Of a stretch of 64,000 bases of DNA, positions 33,808 to 42,508 are shown piece after piece (position 1 is the first letter of the stretch; each line of letters starts with the position of its first letter). The position numbers and the translations under genes were made by a program. The stretch spans positions 1-64,000 of the forward strand of contig NZ_AJKR01000004.1 of NCBI RefSeq assembly GCF_000257665.1. Reading direction: 5' to 3'. Source of the stretch: Candidatus Aquiluna sp. IMCC13023 (GTDB lineage Bacteria > Actinomycetota > Actinomycetes > Actinomycetales > Microbacteriaceae). The notes under the pieces were generated by a model, which searched no databases, had not been told where the DNA came from, and saw nothing but the letters and a program-made list of their open reading frames with translations.

Positions 33808-34496
33808 CAGAGCGCATCCTTCGGGTCAATCTTGCTAACCGGCTGCGACAGCGCAGTCTCGACAGCACTTCTAACTACCGGCGATATTAGTCTGGCGGGG
33901 TTTTGGATTCCTGCGTCTTCCAAAATGCTAAGAGCTTGTCTAACAACCAAAGACGAGAAGCTACTCGCAACCTCAAAAGCCTCCGCGTAGGCGGCTCTTT
34001 GATCCTCGGTTATCACCATTGGTTCAGCACCTAACTCGATGGCCAAGGCCTCGGCGATAGGTGTCAGCGGCTCTGGCGCGCTCACAGCAATAGAAGTGTT
34101 TTTTAGAACCGTTAGGTCCATCGATGTGCCGGTGAAGTGCATGACCGGATGCATGGCGATTGGTATTGCCCCAAATCTGGCAGCATCCGCTAACACCGAA
34201 TACCCAACCAATGGCGAGAGGTGGACCACTATTTTCTTTGGTCCGAACAATCCAAGGTCGGCCAGACCTGCGCAAGTTATTTCCAAGTCACTCGAGGGGA
34301 TTGCAAGCAAAACTAAATCAGCATCCTCAACAACCGCGGCCATATTGGCAATCGGCACATCGGGAATCAGTGCTTCGATTCGATCAATGGCCTCCGGGCT
34401 TTCAACGAATACCCCGATTAGCTCATGCCCGGCTGCAGCCCAAGCTTTGGCGAGTACCGGGCCGGCTGGGTCATCCCCGACAACACCAATCTTCAT
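33807..34496 (-). CDS. Rossmann-fold and DUF2520 domain protein
   Basis: The 229-residue product opens with IGVVGDDPAGPVLAKAW, a dinucleotide-binding pattern, shows VLLAIPSSDLEITCAGL and HLSPLVGYSVL, and has a C-terminal helical domain with the IAMHPVMHFTG transition that marks DUF2520 proteins. In actinobacteria these stand next to panC, and a ketopantoate-reductase-like role has been suggested from context; it is not proven. If correct it would supply the pantoate that PanC uses. Confidence 0.82.
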   Translation of the reverse strand: MKIGVVGDDPAGPVLAKAWAAAGHELIGVFVESPEAIDRIEALIPDVPIANMAAVVEDADLVLLAIPSSDLEITCAGLADLGLFGPKKIVVHLSPLVGYSVLADAARFGAIPIAMHPVMHFTGTSMDLTVLKNTSIAVSAPEPLTPIAEALAIELGAEPMVITEDQRAAYAEAFEVASSFSSLVVRQALSILEDAGIQNPARLISPVVRSAVETALSQPVSKIDPKDAL

Positions 34497-34514
34497 CTAG
34501 CTAGCCTTCCAGTT

Positions 34515-34982
34515 TCAATCGGAATCAGAACTCGGAGGCGTTTTGCAGTTCCACTGCGAAACCAATCCTCCGACTGTTAACGCTACGGCTCCAATCAACC
34601 CGAACGAGCTAGTTAGCATCAAATTCTCTGGAGCAACGCTAAAACTTAAGAGCCAGATAATCAGGCCGACGTGCCAGCCGGCGAACAACGCGCCAGCCAA
34701 AACCGACGCTCTTGCCAGAATCAAAACCCGAACGGCATAAAAGGGATTTGGCCTCTCCGGCCGTATTCCTTCTTTGTAACTTCCAAGCCGTTTGCGATAT
34801 CGGTAAATCGGAAAACTGAATATGTAATTTGCAAGAGCCAGCAACAGCAAGCTAATTGGCAGGCTGATTGGGCTTGCAGGAAAAACATAGCCAAACCCGG
34901 CTGAGAGCTGGGCCGCGACAAGACCCAGGACTAGACCGACAACTGAAAATCCAGCAACTGATTTGCCCATCGATCCGTTCAC
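34515..34982 (-). CDS. DUF3180 domain membrane protein
   Basis: The 155-residue product has four membrane helices, a basic loop with YRYRKRLGSYKEGIRPERPNPFYAVRVLILARAS between helices two and three, and the WHVGLIIWLLS helix that is typical of DUF3180. The family usually follows folK in actinobacteria; its function is unknown. GTG at 34982 overlaps the folK stop (GTGA). Confidence 0.85.
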   Translation of the reverse strand: MNGSMGKSVAGFSVVGLVLGLVAAQLSAGFGYVFPASPISLPISLLLLALANYIFSFPIYRYRKRLGSYKEGIRPERPNPFYAVRVLILARASVLAGALFAGWHVGLIIWLLSFSVAPENLMLTSSFGLIGAVALTVGGLVSQWNCKTPPSSDSD

Positions 34983-35470
34983 TGGATTACCCAGACCATC
35001 GAATCCATGCCCTCTGCCAACTCCTTGACTGGGCCGAGTCCAGTCAGCGCGGCCTCTGGATCTACTTCCAACCAGGGAATCAAAACGAACGCTCTCTCTT
35101 GCGCTCTAGGGTGAGGAATGACCAACGACTTTGTCTCAACGACGCTGGTCCCAAATATGATGATGTCTAGATCAAGAGTGCGGGCTGCCCATTTGGTCGA
35201 ACGAATCCTGCCGAATTTATTCTCGATTTCGTTGAGCCTCGACAGTAACTTCTTGGGAGAAAGAGAAGTGTCGATGATTGTCACGGCGTTTATATACTCC
35301 GGCTCATTTGGATCGACACCCTGCTCAGTGAGGGCCTGGGAGCGGTATTTTTTGGAGTTCGCAACTAGTTCAACGCCGCGAAGTTTACCGATTTGTTTTT
35401 GAGCCTTAGAGATAGTTTTTTCTTTATCGCCCAGGTTTGCTCCCAGAGCTATGACGGCCCTAGTTTTCAT
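34979..35470 (-). CDS. folK: 2-Amino-4-hydroxy-6-hydroxymethyldihydropteridine pyrophosphokinase
   Basis: FolK transfers pyrophosphate from ATP to the pterin before FolP acts. The 163-residue product has VIALGANLGDKEKT at the N-terminus, and the signature WAARTLDLDIIIFG followed by VIPHPRAQERAFVLIPW. Normal length. It overlaps the folB end by 11 bases. Confidence 0.96.
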   Translation of the reverse strand: MKTRAVIALGANLGDKEKTISKAQKQIGKLRGVELVANSKKYRSQALTEQGVDPNEPEYINAVTIIDTSLSPKKLLSRLNEIENKFGRIRSTKWAARTLDLDIIIFGTSVVETKSLVIPHPRAQERAFVLIPWLEVDPEAALTGLGPVKELAEGMDSMVWVIQ

Positions 35471-35822
35471 CTCTTGATCCAGCCAGGGTTACTGACACAT
35501 CTTGAAATTTTTGGCTGAGTGGGGCGTTTGGTTTGTGAACAGTGACTGTTGAACGAAGAACCCGCGGATCATATTTCAAACACGCACTAACCAGAGCCCT
35601 CGACAATGACTCAATTAGATCAAATCGCGTTCTTGCTGATAACTCAGTTACCAAATCAGCGATAGCAGCATACGAAACGGTGGAATCAATAGAATCCTCC
35701 AAACCAGAATCAACATCCAGGTGAATATCAATCAGAAACTCTTGACCGAAGTCCTTTTCATGCTGCTGGACACCGTGATAGCCGAAAACCGATAGGCCGT
35801 CGATTCTGATTTTATAAATCAC
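35460..35822 (-). CDS. folB: Dihydroneopterin aldolase
   Basis: FolB splits dihydroneopterin to 6-hydroxymethyl-dihydropterin and glycolaldehyde. The 120-residue product starts with IYKIRIDGLSVFGYHGVQQHEK and has the pterin-binding VSYAAIADLV region and a C-terminal VTVHKPNAPL. GTG at 35822 is chosen: it overlaps the folP stop (GTGA) and gives the normal family length, whereas the frame stays open upstream. Confidence 0.94.
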   Translation of the reverse strand: MIYKIRIDGLSVFGYHGVQQHEKDFGQEFLIDIHLDVDSGLEDSIDSTVSYAAIADLVTELSARTRFDLIESLSRALVSACLKYDPRVLRSTVTVHKPNAPLSQKFQDVSVTLAGSRDEN

Positions 35823-36655
35823 TTGGTCTCCTGATGATTCTTCAAGGAAGAAACGATGGCAATTGCATCGCTGGTGCTTTGAACGTCGTGAACCCTCACA
35901 CCCCATAGTTTTCGCTGAAGCAACAAAGCTGTCAAGACCGCAGTTGCAACATCTCGTCTCGGCATAGACACTGAAGCCGGATCTTGGGCGCTCAACGCGT
36001 GAGCCAAAAATCGTTTTCTGGAAGCCCCAACCAAGACCGGTAGCCCCAGTTGCTCAAGCTCATCTAGTCGATTCACTAGGTCCCAGTTTTGGTAAATGTC
36101 TTTTGCAAAACCTAGGCCCGGATCAACGACAATTCGACTTCTTGAGATCCCGGCAGCCACCGCCATAGCGACCTGCTCGGCCAGCTCCGCAACAACCTCG
36201 CGTGCGACATCAGAGTACTGAGCCATGGATTCCATTTTGTCGGCGTGACCGCGCCAGTGACCGAGCACATACTTGCAATCTAGGTCCTGAATGGCAGCAA
36301 ACATCTGAGGGTCCGAAAGTCCGCCAGAGATGTCATTGACGATGTTTGCGCCAGCTTTCACAGCTTTTCTTGCAGTCGCAGCGTTCATTGTGTCGACCGA
36401 GATGGTGATGCTCAAATCACTCTTGATCGCCTCAATAACCGGAAGAATCCTCGCCTGCTCTTCGGCCGGAGTCACCCTCACTGCTCCCGGCCTTGTCGAC
36501 TCTCCACCGACATCAATAATTTGCGCCCCCTGAACGCTCAACATACTCGCCTGCGCCAGAGCCCTCGCAGGTTCTAAGAATTGCCCGCCGTCACTAAAAG
36601 AGTCGGGGGTTACATTCAGCACACCCATTAGTAGCGGCCTAGTCCAGCCCGTCAT
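35819..36655 (-). CDS. folP: Dihydropteroate synthase
   Basis: FolP joins p-aminobenzoate to the pterin and is the sulfonamide target. The 278-residue product has the two signatures LMGVLNVTPDSFSDGG and IDVGGESTRPGAVRV, VVDPGLGFAKD, and GASRKRFL. ATG at 36655 overlaps the folE stop (ATGA). Confidence 0.96.
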   Translation of the reverse strand: MTGWTRPLLMGVLNVTPDSFSDGGQFLEPARALAQASMLSVQGAQIIDVGGESTRPGAVRVTPAEEQARILPVIEAIKSDLSITISVDTMNAATARKAVKAGANIVNDISGGLSDPQMFAAIQDLDCKYVLGHWRGHADKMESMAQYSDVAREVVAELAEQVAMAVAAGISRSRIVVDPGLGFAKDIYQNWDLVNRLDELEQLGLPVLVGASRKRFLAHALSAQDPASVSMPRRDVATAVLTALLLQRKLWGVRVHDVQSTSDAIAIVSSLKNHQETK

Positions 36656-37209
36656 GATTTTTTATTTATTAGCCCCAGAACCTCAGCGCGATAGCTGGGT
36701 TCTGTGTATAGGCCCCTTGATGCCAAGGTCACGGTATTTACATCTGGTTGGCGAGCACCCCTGGATGCAACGCACTGATGCCTGGCTTCAATAACAACTA
36801 AAACACCTTTGGCGTCTAGCGCCTCTTCAAGGGCATCCGCCACCTCGGCGGTTAGGTTCTCTTGCAGTTGGGGCCTTGCCGCCAGAACCTCAATCACACT
36901 CGCAAGTCTTCCAAGACCCGCCAGCTTTTTGTTCGGCAAATAGGCAATGTGAGCGACTCCGGTAAATGGAAGTAGGTGATGCTCACAGATCGACACCAGC
37001 TCGATGTCCTTGAGGATTACCGCCTCGGCATTGACTGCTTCAAACATGTCGCCGATTACGCTTTGAGGATTAACCCCAATGCCGCGAAAAAAAGAAGTGT
37101 ATGCCTCAGCAACTTTGGTGGGAGTGTTTTTCAAAGCAGGCCGGTTGGGATCTTCGCCGATTGCCTCGAGAAGTTCGACTACTGCCGCCTTGATGCGATC
37201 AGTCTGCAT
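36652..37209 (-). CDS. folE: GTP cyclohydrolase I
   Basis: FolE converts GTP to dihydroneopterin triphosphate. The 185-residue product has the zinc site [43 protein letters not shown] and the late [15 protein letters not shown]. The ATG at 37209 ([10 protein letters not shown]) gives the usual length and a short overlap with the ftsH end; a longer frame to 37239 exists. Confidence 0.95.
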   Translation of the reverse strand: MQTDRIKAAVVELLEAIGEDPNRPALKNTPTKVAEAYTSFFRGIGVNPQSVIGDMFEAVNAEAVILKDIELVSICEHHLLPFTGVAHIAYLPNKKLAGLGRLASVIEVLAARPQLQENLTAEVADALEEALDAKGVLVVIEARHQCVASRGARQPDVNTVTLASRGLYTEPSYRAEVLGLINKKS

Positions 37210-39301
37210 TTTTGACTGCCGGTTCTGTTTTGTCCTCAAGAGCTTCTAGCTGAACAACCTTGCGCTTGGGAACTGCAATCGGGCCCTTGTTGGTTCCGGT
37301 GCGCTTGGTTGAGGATCGCCATGCGGTTCTTGCCGGAACCTTCTTCACGGCCTTGAAGATCTTTGCTATCTCGTCTTGATTTAGGGTCTCCTGCTCAAGC
37401 AATGATTTAGCCAGCTTGTCCAGAACAGCTCTGTTCGTCGTTATGGCTTTATAGGCCTCATCTTGGGCGCGATCCAGAATTGCACGTACTTCCGCGTCCA
37501 CCTGCTGAGCCATCTCGTTTGAGTAGTTCGCGTGGGTCGCCAGTTCGCGGCCCAAAAACGGCTCGTTGTTTCCGCTGCCAAGAGAGATGGCACCAATCTT
37601 TTGACTCATGCCGTACTTGGTAACCATCTGGCGGGCAATGCTCGTTGCCTTCTCAAAGTCGTTAGAGGCTCCGGTAGTCGGATCCTTGAACACAACTTCT
37701 TCTGCGATACGGCCTCCCATTGCGTAGGCAATCTGATCCAGAAGCTGGTTGCGGCTAATTGAATAACGATCTTCCATCGGCATAACCATGGTGTATCCAA
37801 GTGCTCGCCCTCTTGGCAAAATAGTGACCTTTGTAACCGGGTCCGAATAGTTTCCCGCACCGGCAACAAGTGCGTGACCGGCCTCGTGATATGCAGTTAC
37901 CAGACGCTCTTGATCTTTCATGATCGAGGACTTCTTCTGCGGTCCGCCGATGACGCGGTCAATTGCCTCATCGATAATCTCGTCGGTTATCTCGGTGCGG
38001 TTGAGTCTCGCGGCCAGGAGTGCAGATTCGTTCAGCACGTTTGCAAGATCAGCACCGGTGAACCCAGGTGTGCGCCTTGCAATAAGACTCAAGTCCACGC
38101 CTTCGGCAATTGGCTTCGACTTTGAGTGGACCTTCAGAATCTTTGCGCGACCCTTTAGGTCAGGAGCAGTCACGCCAACTTGGCGGTCGAATCTGCCCGG
38201 GCGCAACAGGGCTGGATCCAAAACATCCGGTCGGTTCGTTGCAGCGATCAAAATAACGCTAGCGCTGGTGTCAAAGCCATCCATCTCAACCAGCAACTGA
38301 TTTAGAGTCTGCTCACGCTCATCGTTACCACCGCCAATTCCAGTTCCGCGGTGACGTCCAACGGCGTCGATCTCATCGATGAAAATAATTGCGGGGGCAG
38401 CCTGCTTGGCCTGCTCGAAGAGATCTCTAACTCGAGAAGCTCCGACTCCCACGAACATCTCTACGAAGTCAGAACCTGAAATCGAGAAAAAAGGAACGCC
38501 GGCTTCGCCCGCAACTGCCTTGGCGATCAGGGTCTTTCCGGTTCCCGGAGGGCCGTAAAGCAGCACGCCTCGAGGAATCTTTGCGCCCATGTCCAAAAAC
38601 TTCTTCGGGTTCTTAAGGAAATCTTTTAGCTCTGTGAGCTCTTCGATTGCCTCTTCGATCCCCGCAACATCATCGAAGGTGACGTTTGAGGTCTCCTTTG
38701 TGACCATCTTCGCTTTGGATTTACCAAATTGCATAACCCCGCGGCCACCGCCAGACATGGAGCTCATCAAGAACCAAAAAAGTGCTCCAATAATTATGAA
38801 CGGCAGCAACGAGCCCAGGATTGCTAGATACCAGGGGGTAGAAGGTACTTCGTCTGTCCAGCCCTCTGAAATTTGAGAGTCCGCCACAATTTCAGCAACA
38901 GTTACAGCTCGACCTGACACAAAGTAGAACTGAACGCTCTGGCCGTACTCGGCATCCGGGTTTCTAAGCTCTACGTCGACTCGCTGGTCGCCATCAAAAA
39001 TGGTGACCTTTTCAGCGTCACCGGATTTAATCATCTCCAGGCCAACTTGAGTGTCAACCTTTGTGAACTGCTGGGCCCCAATAAGGCTTGTGCCGATCAG
39101 AAGAACCGACAGCGCGAGCGCTATCCAAAGCCATGGGCCACGCAAAAACTTCTTAAAAGTCATTGGGGTCTTTGCTTTGCTCTTGTCTTTAGAGGCCAGG
39201 TCCTTCGAAGAAGCTTCGTCTTTTATAGCTATTTCTTTTTCGGTCAGGTCTTTTTTGGGTGCGGTGTCTTTTTTAGTTGCCATGTCTTTATTCGATGCCA
39301 T
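37199..39301 (-). CDS. ftsH: ATP-dependent zinc metalloprotease FtsH with a lysine-rich repeat N-terminus
   Basis: FtsH is a hexameric membrane AAA+ protease for membrane and short-lived proteins. The 700-residue product has two membrane helices (about 60-78 and 154-177), Walker A GPPGTGKT, the second region of homology with [16 protein letters not shown], and the zinc motif [10 protein letters not shown]. Before the first helix it carries about 45 residues of Lys/Asp-rich repeats ([18 protein letters not shown], then [11 protein letters not shown]), longer than in typical FtsH. The ATG at 39301 is supported by a TACTCT box seven bases before it, inside the hpt 3' end. Confidence 0.95.
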   Translation of the reverse strand: MASNKDMATKKDTAPKKDLTEKEIAIKDEASSKDLASKDKSKAKTPMTFKKFLRGPWLWIALALSVLLIGTSLIGAQQFTKVDTQVGLEMIKSGDAEKVTIFDGDQRVDVELRNPDAEYGQSVQFYFVSGRAVTVAEIVADSQISEGWTDEVPSTPWYLAILGSLLPFIIIGALFWFLMSSMSGGGRGVMQFGKSKAKMVTKETSNVTFDDVAGIEEAIEELTELKDFLKNPKKFLDMGAKIPRGVLLYGPPGTGKTLIAKAVAGEAGVPFFSISGSDFVEMFVGVGASRVRDLFEQAKQAAPAIIFIDEIDAVGRHRGTGIGGGNDEREQTLNQLLVEMDGFDTSASVILIAATNRPDVLDPALLRPGRFDRQVGVTAPDLKGRAKILKVHSKSKPIAEGVDLSLIARRTPGFTGADLANVLNESALLAARLNRTEITDEIIDEAIDRVIGGPQKKSSIMKDQERLVTAYHEAGHALVAGAGNYSDPVTKVTILPRGRALGYTMVMPMEDRYSISRNQLLDQIAYAMGGRIAEEVVFKDPTTGASNDFEKATSIARQMVTKYGMSQKIGAISLGSGNNEPFLGRELATHANYSNEMAQQVDAEVRAILDRAQDEAYKAITTNRAVLDKLAKSLLEQETLNQDEIAKIFKAVKKVPARTAWRSSTKRTGTNKGPIAVPKRKVVQLEALEDKTEPAVKNAD

Positions 39302-39305
39302 TCGT

Positions 39306-39851
39306 TTAAGAGTAGACCGCAGGTGACAGCACGCCAACTCCGTCTAATGATCGGTAACGCTCGTTGTAGTCGAGTCCGTAACCAACTACGAACTCATTGG
39401 GGATATCAAACCCCACCCACCTGACATTTATCTGAACCTTTGCTGCATCTGGCTTGCGAAGCAAAGTGACTACCTCAACCGAGGCTGCGCCACGGTTGGC
39501 AAGGTTGGTGGTTAGCCAAGAAAGAGTCAGACCAGAATCGATGATGTCCTCCACGATCAACACGTGTCGGTCGGTGACGTCAGTGTCAAGATCCTTGAGG
39601 ATTCTTACTACCCCTGAAGAAGTTGTTCCGGAACCGTAGGAAGAAACTGCCATCCAGTCTTGAGAGGTGGAAAGCTGCATTGCTCTTGAAAGATCTGCCA
39701 CGAATGGCACAGCACCTTTTAGAACGCCGACTAACAGCGGATCTTTCCCTTGGTAATAAGAATCAATCTGTCCAGCAAGCTCTAAAACCTTCTCGGCAAT
39801 TTGGTCTGCAGTGACTAGCACCGTCGTAATGTCTGGGTGATTTAGGTGCAA
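39306..39851 (-). CDS. hpt: Hypoxanthine phosphoribosyltransferase
   Basis: Hpt salvages hypoxanthine (and often guanine) to the nucleotide with PRPP. The 181-residue product has the PRPP motif [32 protein letters not shown], and [18 protein letters not shown]. The TTG at 39851 is chosen because GGGAG lies seven bases before it and it gives normal length; the frame stays open to a TTG at 39896 inside tilS. The tilS-hpt-ftsH order is common in actinobacteria. Confidence 0.93.
   Translation of the reverse strand: MHLNHPDITTVLVTADQIAEKVLELAGQIDSYYQGKDPLLVGVLKGAVPFVADLSRAMQLSTSQDWMAVSSYGSGTTSSGVVRILKDLDTDVTDRHVLIVEDIIDSGLTLSWLTTNLANRGAASVEVVTLLRKPDAAKVQINVRWVGFDIPNEFVVGYGLDYNERYRSLDGVGVLSPAVYS
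39309..39314 (-). promoter_or_regulatory. -10 box (TACTCT on minus strand), promoter of the ftsH-fol run
   Basis: TACTCT on the minus strand ends seven bases before the ATG at 39301 and lies within the last codons of hpt. Confidence 0.5.
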
Positions 39852-39876
39852 TGCACGGCTCCCGTTTGATAGATGG

Positions 39877-40875
39877 TTAGACGCTTTTAAAGACAAGCTC
39901 TTGGCTTACTCGCTCTACTGTAATGCCAGAAAGAACCAGCTTGTTTTGTCCGTGCCAATTAGTAATAAGTTCATCGATTCCGATCACTTGGGATCGAGAA
40001 ACAGTCTTTGCACCGGCAGCAATTACCGTTTCAAACAGCGCCCTTCGGCGAAGCCCCGGCAGCACTCCTGAAAGGCTTGCAATCGATAACTTAGTTTCGT
40101 TACTCGAACTTGACACGGTTGCCTCTGCAACAAGCTCTCGAGCCATGGAAAGCAGAACATCATCTGACTCACTGGCAAGTTCGGCAGTTCTGGCAATAGC
40201 GCTCGCGAACCCAGGACCAAGCTCGGCTTCCATTGTGTCAAGTAGCTGTCGAATACGCACTCGGGTGAACTTAGGGTCTTTGTTGTGAGGGTCCTGCCAG
40301 GCTTCGATATCTTGGTCAAGACAGGCCTGCAAAAGCACATCACGCTTGATGCCAAGCAAAGGCCTAGCTAGTTTTTTGTTTTTATCAAAATCTTGCATAC
40401 CCGCAATTGAGCGCAAGCCCGAGCCGCGCGTGAGTCCCAGCAAAACCGTCTCGGCTTGATCTTCAAGGTTGTGGCCCAGGAATATGACCTCGGCACTGAC
40501 TAGCTTTCGAGCACGCTCTAGAGCTTCATATCTGGCAGTTCTGGCAGCCGCTTCCGGGCCATTGCCGGTTTCGGCCACGGTAATAGTTTCGATGACTACT
40601 GGATCAGCACCGAGTTCTTCCAGTTTTGCGGCGGTCGACTGCGCGACCTCGCTCGAGGCTTTTTGCAAACCATGATCAACCACTACTGCCGTTACTCGAA
40701 GGCCAAGTTTTGGGCCTTCGAAAATTAGCGCTGCGGCCAAAGCCATGGAATCTGGACCACCTGAACAGGCCACTAAAACTCTCGAGTCTGGTTCAAGATT
40801 TAGCGCCTCAAGACTGTCCCGCACGGCTCGACGAACATCGGCAACTGCCGGAGTCAGTCGATTTCTAATAACCAT
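39877..40875 (-). CDS. tilS: tRNA(Ile)-lysidine synthetase
   Basis: TilS changes C34 of tRNA-Ile2 to lysidine so that it reads AUA. The 332-residue product has the PP-loop [39 protein letters not shown] and [14 protein letters not shown] at 40875 follows GGGAG; the frame remains open to 40884. The C-terminal substrate domain is short, as in other actinobacteria. Confidence 0.95.
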   Translation of the reverse strand: MVIRNRLTPAVADVRRAVRDSLEALNLEPDSRVLVACSGGPDSMALAAALIFEGPKLGLRVTAVVVDHGLQKASSEVAQSTAAKLEELGADPVVIETITVAETGNGPEAAARTARYEALERARKLVSAEVIFLGHNLEDQAETVLLGLTRGSGLRSIAGMQDFDKNKKLARPLLGIKRDVLLQACLDQDIEAWQDPHNKDPKFTRVRIRQLLDTMEAELGPGFASAIARTAELASESDDVLLSMARELVAEATVSSSSNETKLSIASLSGVLPGLRRRALFETVIAAGAKTVSRSQVIGIDELITNWHGQNKLVLSGITVERVSQELVFKSV

Positions 40876-40922
40876 CGCTCCCAATTCGCTAATCTTTTAG
40901 CTAAGCCTATTGAGGAGAAGCC

Positions 40923-41402
40923 TTGTCATACGACGTAGTTATTGAGATTCCACGCGGTTCCAGAAACAAATATGAGGTCGACCACGAAACTGGTCGTGTC
41001 TATCTAGACCGAGTTTTGTTCACCCCGTTTGTCTATCCGACCGACTATGGCTTCTTCGAAAACACCCTTGGCGGCGACGGAGACCCACTAGATGCATTGG
41101 TTTTGCTTGAGTTCCCACTGTTTCCGGGTGTTGGCGTGAAAGTTCGCGCCGTGGGCATGCTGGTGATGGAAGACGATGGCGGAGTTGACGAAAAAATAAT
41201 TTGCGTTCCTGCCAAAGATCCTCGTTGGGACCACATTCAGGATCTAAGCGATGTTCCTTCTCAGACCAAAAATGAAATTGAGCACTTTTTCACCCACTAC
41301 AAAGATCTAGAGCCCGGCAAGTGGGTAAAGATTCAAGGCTGGGCGGACAAAGATGCAACCCAAAAGGTCATCGACGCCGCCTACGCAAACTACAAGGGCT
41401 AG
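40923..41402 (+). CDS. ppa: Inorganic pyrophosphatase, family I
   Basis: Ppa hydrolyses pyrophosphate and drives biosynthesis forward. The 159-residue cytosolic product has [35 protein letters not shown] with the metal-binding aspartates, and [17 protein letters not shown]. The start is TTG at 40923 with GAGGAG at a good distance. It is divergent from tilS. Confidence 0.96.
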   Translation: MSYDVVIEIPRGSRNKYEVDHETGRVYLDRVLFTPFVYPTDYGFFENTLGGDGDPLDALVLLEFPLFPGVGVKVRAVGMLVMEDDGGVDEKIICVPAKDPRWDHIQDLSDVPSQTKNEIEHFFTHYKDLEPGKWVKIQGWADKDATQKVIDAAYANYKG

Positions 41403-41458
41403 CAATACAGATTTTTGGGACGTAGGTTCCAGTAACTTCCCCGCAGAAGGGTTCTCAG

Positions 41459-41785
41459 ATGCAAATCGAAGTACTTCACATCGATGAGTGCCCGAACCTC
41501 GAGGATGCTATGGCTTCCCTGGCGGAGGTACTGGAAGAACTGAGCCTTGGCCATATCTTGATAACTTCGACCCTAATTCGCTCTCCAGCAGAGGCCGCTA
41601 AGCACCGATTCGCGGGGTCACCCACTGTCCTAATCGAGGGACTTGACGCTGTTCCAGGAACGGAACCAACCTCAAACCTGGCTTGTCGTATTTACCGCGA
41701 TGGCCAAAAGATAGCTGGCAGCCCTGACAAAGATTCGCTCCGCAAAGCGATCCAGGCACACTTGCGGGCTAACAACTCTGAGTAA
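41459..41785 (+). CDS. Thioredoxin-fold protein resembling the DF-family (seleno)protein group
   Basis: The 108-residue product begins IEVLHIDECPNLEDA and has a later SPTVLIEGLDAVPG with a cis-proline pattern, then CRIYRDGQKIAGSPDKDSLRKAI. This is the arrangement of small thioredoxin-like proteins with CPN or UPN at the active site. Here a cysteine stands at that position, followed by PN, so it has a single active-site cysteine and is unlikely to work as a dithiol oxidoreductase. AGAAGG lies eight bases before the ATG. Substrate unknown. Confidence 0.68.
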   Translation: MQIEVLHIDECPNLEDAMASLAEVLEELSLGHILITSTLIRSPAEAAKHRFAGSPTVLIEGLDAVPGTEPTSNLACRIYRDGQKIAGSPDKDSLRKAIQAHLRANNSE

Positions 41786-41809
41786 ACCTTTGTCAGCGCG
41801 GTGGTGCAC

Positions 41810-42124
41810 CTAACGCCTTTTGGGAGATTTCGGGGTCGGCCCAACCCATTCCCAAATCAGCATCGTCAATGTGACGAGTGCGAATCCAAAAAAGAGATCT
41901 TCAATTGGCGCGTAAGCGATTCTGGTCCCGGTAATCGCTTCAGAGTTGTATGTGACGATTTTTTGGCTGGTCAAATAGCCGTTGGTTAGTAGCTGAAAGA
42001 AACTGATGATGGCCCACGAAATCCAAAATTGCGGTCTTGAAATAAGGCCGGATTTCATAACGGCTATGCCAAAGACAAACACCACGATCACTGCAATTCC
42101 TGCCAGCAACGAATAGGTGATCAT
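41810..42124 (-). CDS. Lycopene cyclase domain subunit (CrtYd/LcyB-type)
   Basis: The 104-residue product has three membrane helices and the cyclase motif YAPIEDLFFG in the last third. It is one half of the heterodimeric lycopene cyclases of actinobacteria. Its ATG at 42124 overlaps the stop of the partner gene (ATGA), a usual arrangement for this pair. Whether the ring made is beta or epsilon cannot be told from the sequence alone, but the adjacent beta-carotene dioxygenase favours beta. Confidence 0.86.
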   Translation of the reverse strand: MITYSLLAGIAVIVVFVFGIAVMKSGLISRPQFWISWAIISFFQLLTNGYLTSQKIVTYNSEAITGTRIAYAPIEDLFFGFALVTLTMLIWEWVGPTPKSPKRR

Positions 42125-42495
42125 TTTTTGACCCTTCTGACGCGGGCAATCCAACTTTTAACCGTGGGAAAGAAGTTTGTTACCCCTTCCAAGGTCAAGA
42201 TGCCAGCAATCGGAATGATGATGAAAAATCCATACTCTTCAAGGGGAATCCCAAAGGGCCCAAAAATACCAAGAGTGAGCTCCTCTGAAAAAAACCAGTG
42301 GCGGTTTGCAATGGCGAAAGCGTCCCAAAGTACAAACACGGGTGCTACAAGGGTGATGGTTTTTAGGAGCCTCATGGGGTCCCGAAGCACACGGAGTCGA
42401 AATGCAAATTCCAGCCAAAACGAAGCCAGAACTACGAACCCGAGCATTGCCAGGTAGGACCATTCTCCAAACAACTTTGGTCTTCCCTCCAGCAC
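42121..42495 (-). CDS. Lycopene cyclase domain subunit (CrtYc/LcyA-type)
   Basis: The 124-residue product has three membrane helices, an RLRVLRDPMRL basic loop, HWFFSEELTLG, and the cyclase motif GIPLEEYGFFIIIP. It pairs with the next gene to form the two-subunit lycopene cyclase. The start is GTG at 42495; GGAAG lies just before it. It is divergent from the Brp/Blh gene with 13 bases between start codons. Confidence 0.86.
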   Translation of the reverse strand: MLEGRPKLFGEWSYLAMLGFVVLASFWLEFAFRLRVLRDPMRLLKTITLVAPVFVLWDAFAIANRHWFFSEELTLGIFGPFGIPLEEYGFFIIIPIAGILTLEGVTNFFPTVKSWIARVRRVKK

Positions 42496-42501
42496 TAGGC
42501 T
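42496..42501 (+). promoter_or_regulatory. -10 box (TAGGCT), promoter of the Brp/Blh gene
   Basis: TAGGCT ends seven bases before the ATG at 42509. It lies directly beside the GTG start of the divergent lycopene cyclase gene, so the two promoters and 5' ends interlock. Confidence 0.5.
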
Positions 42502-42508
42502 TCCAATA

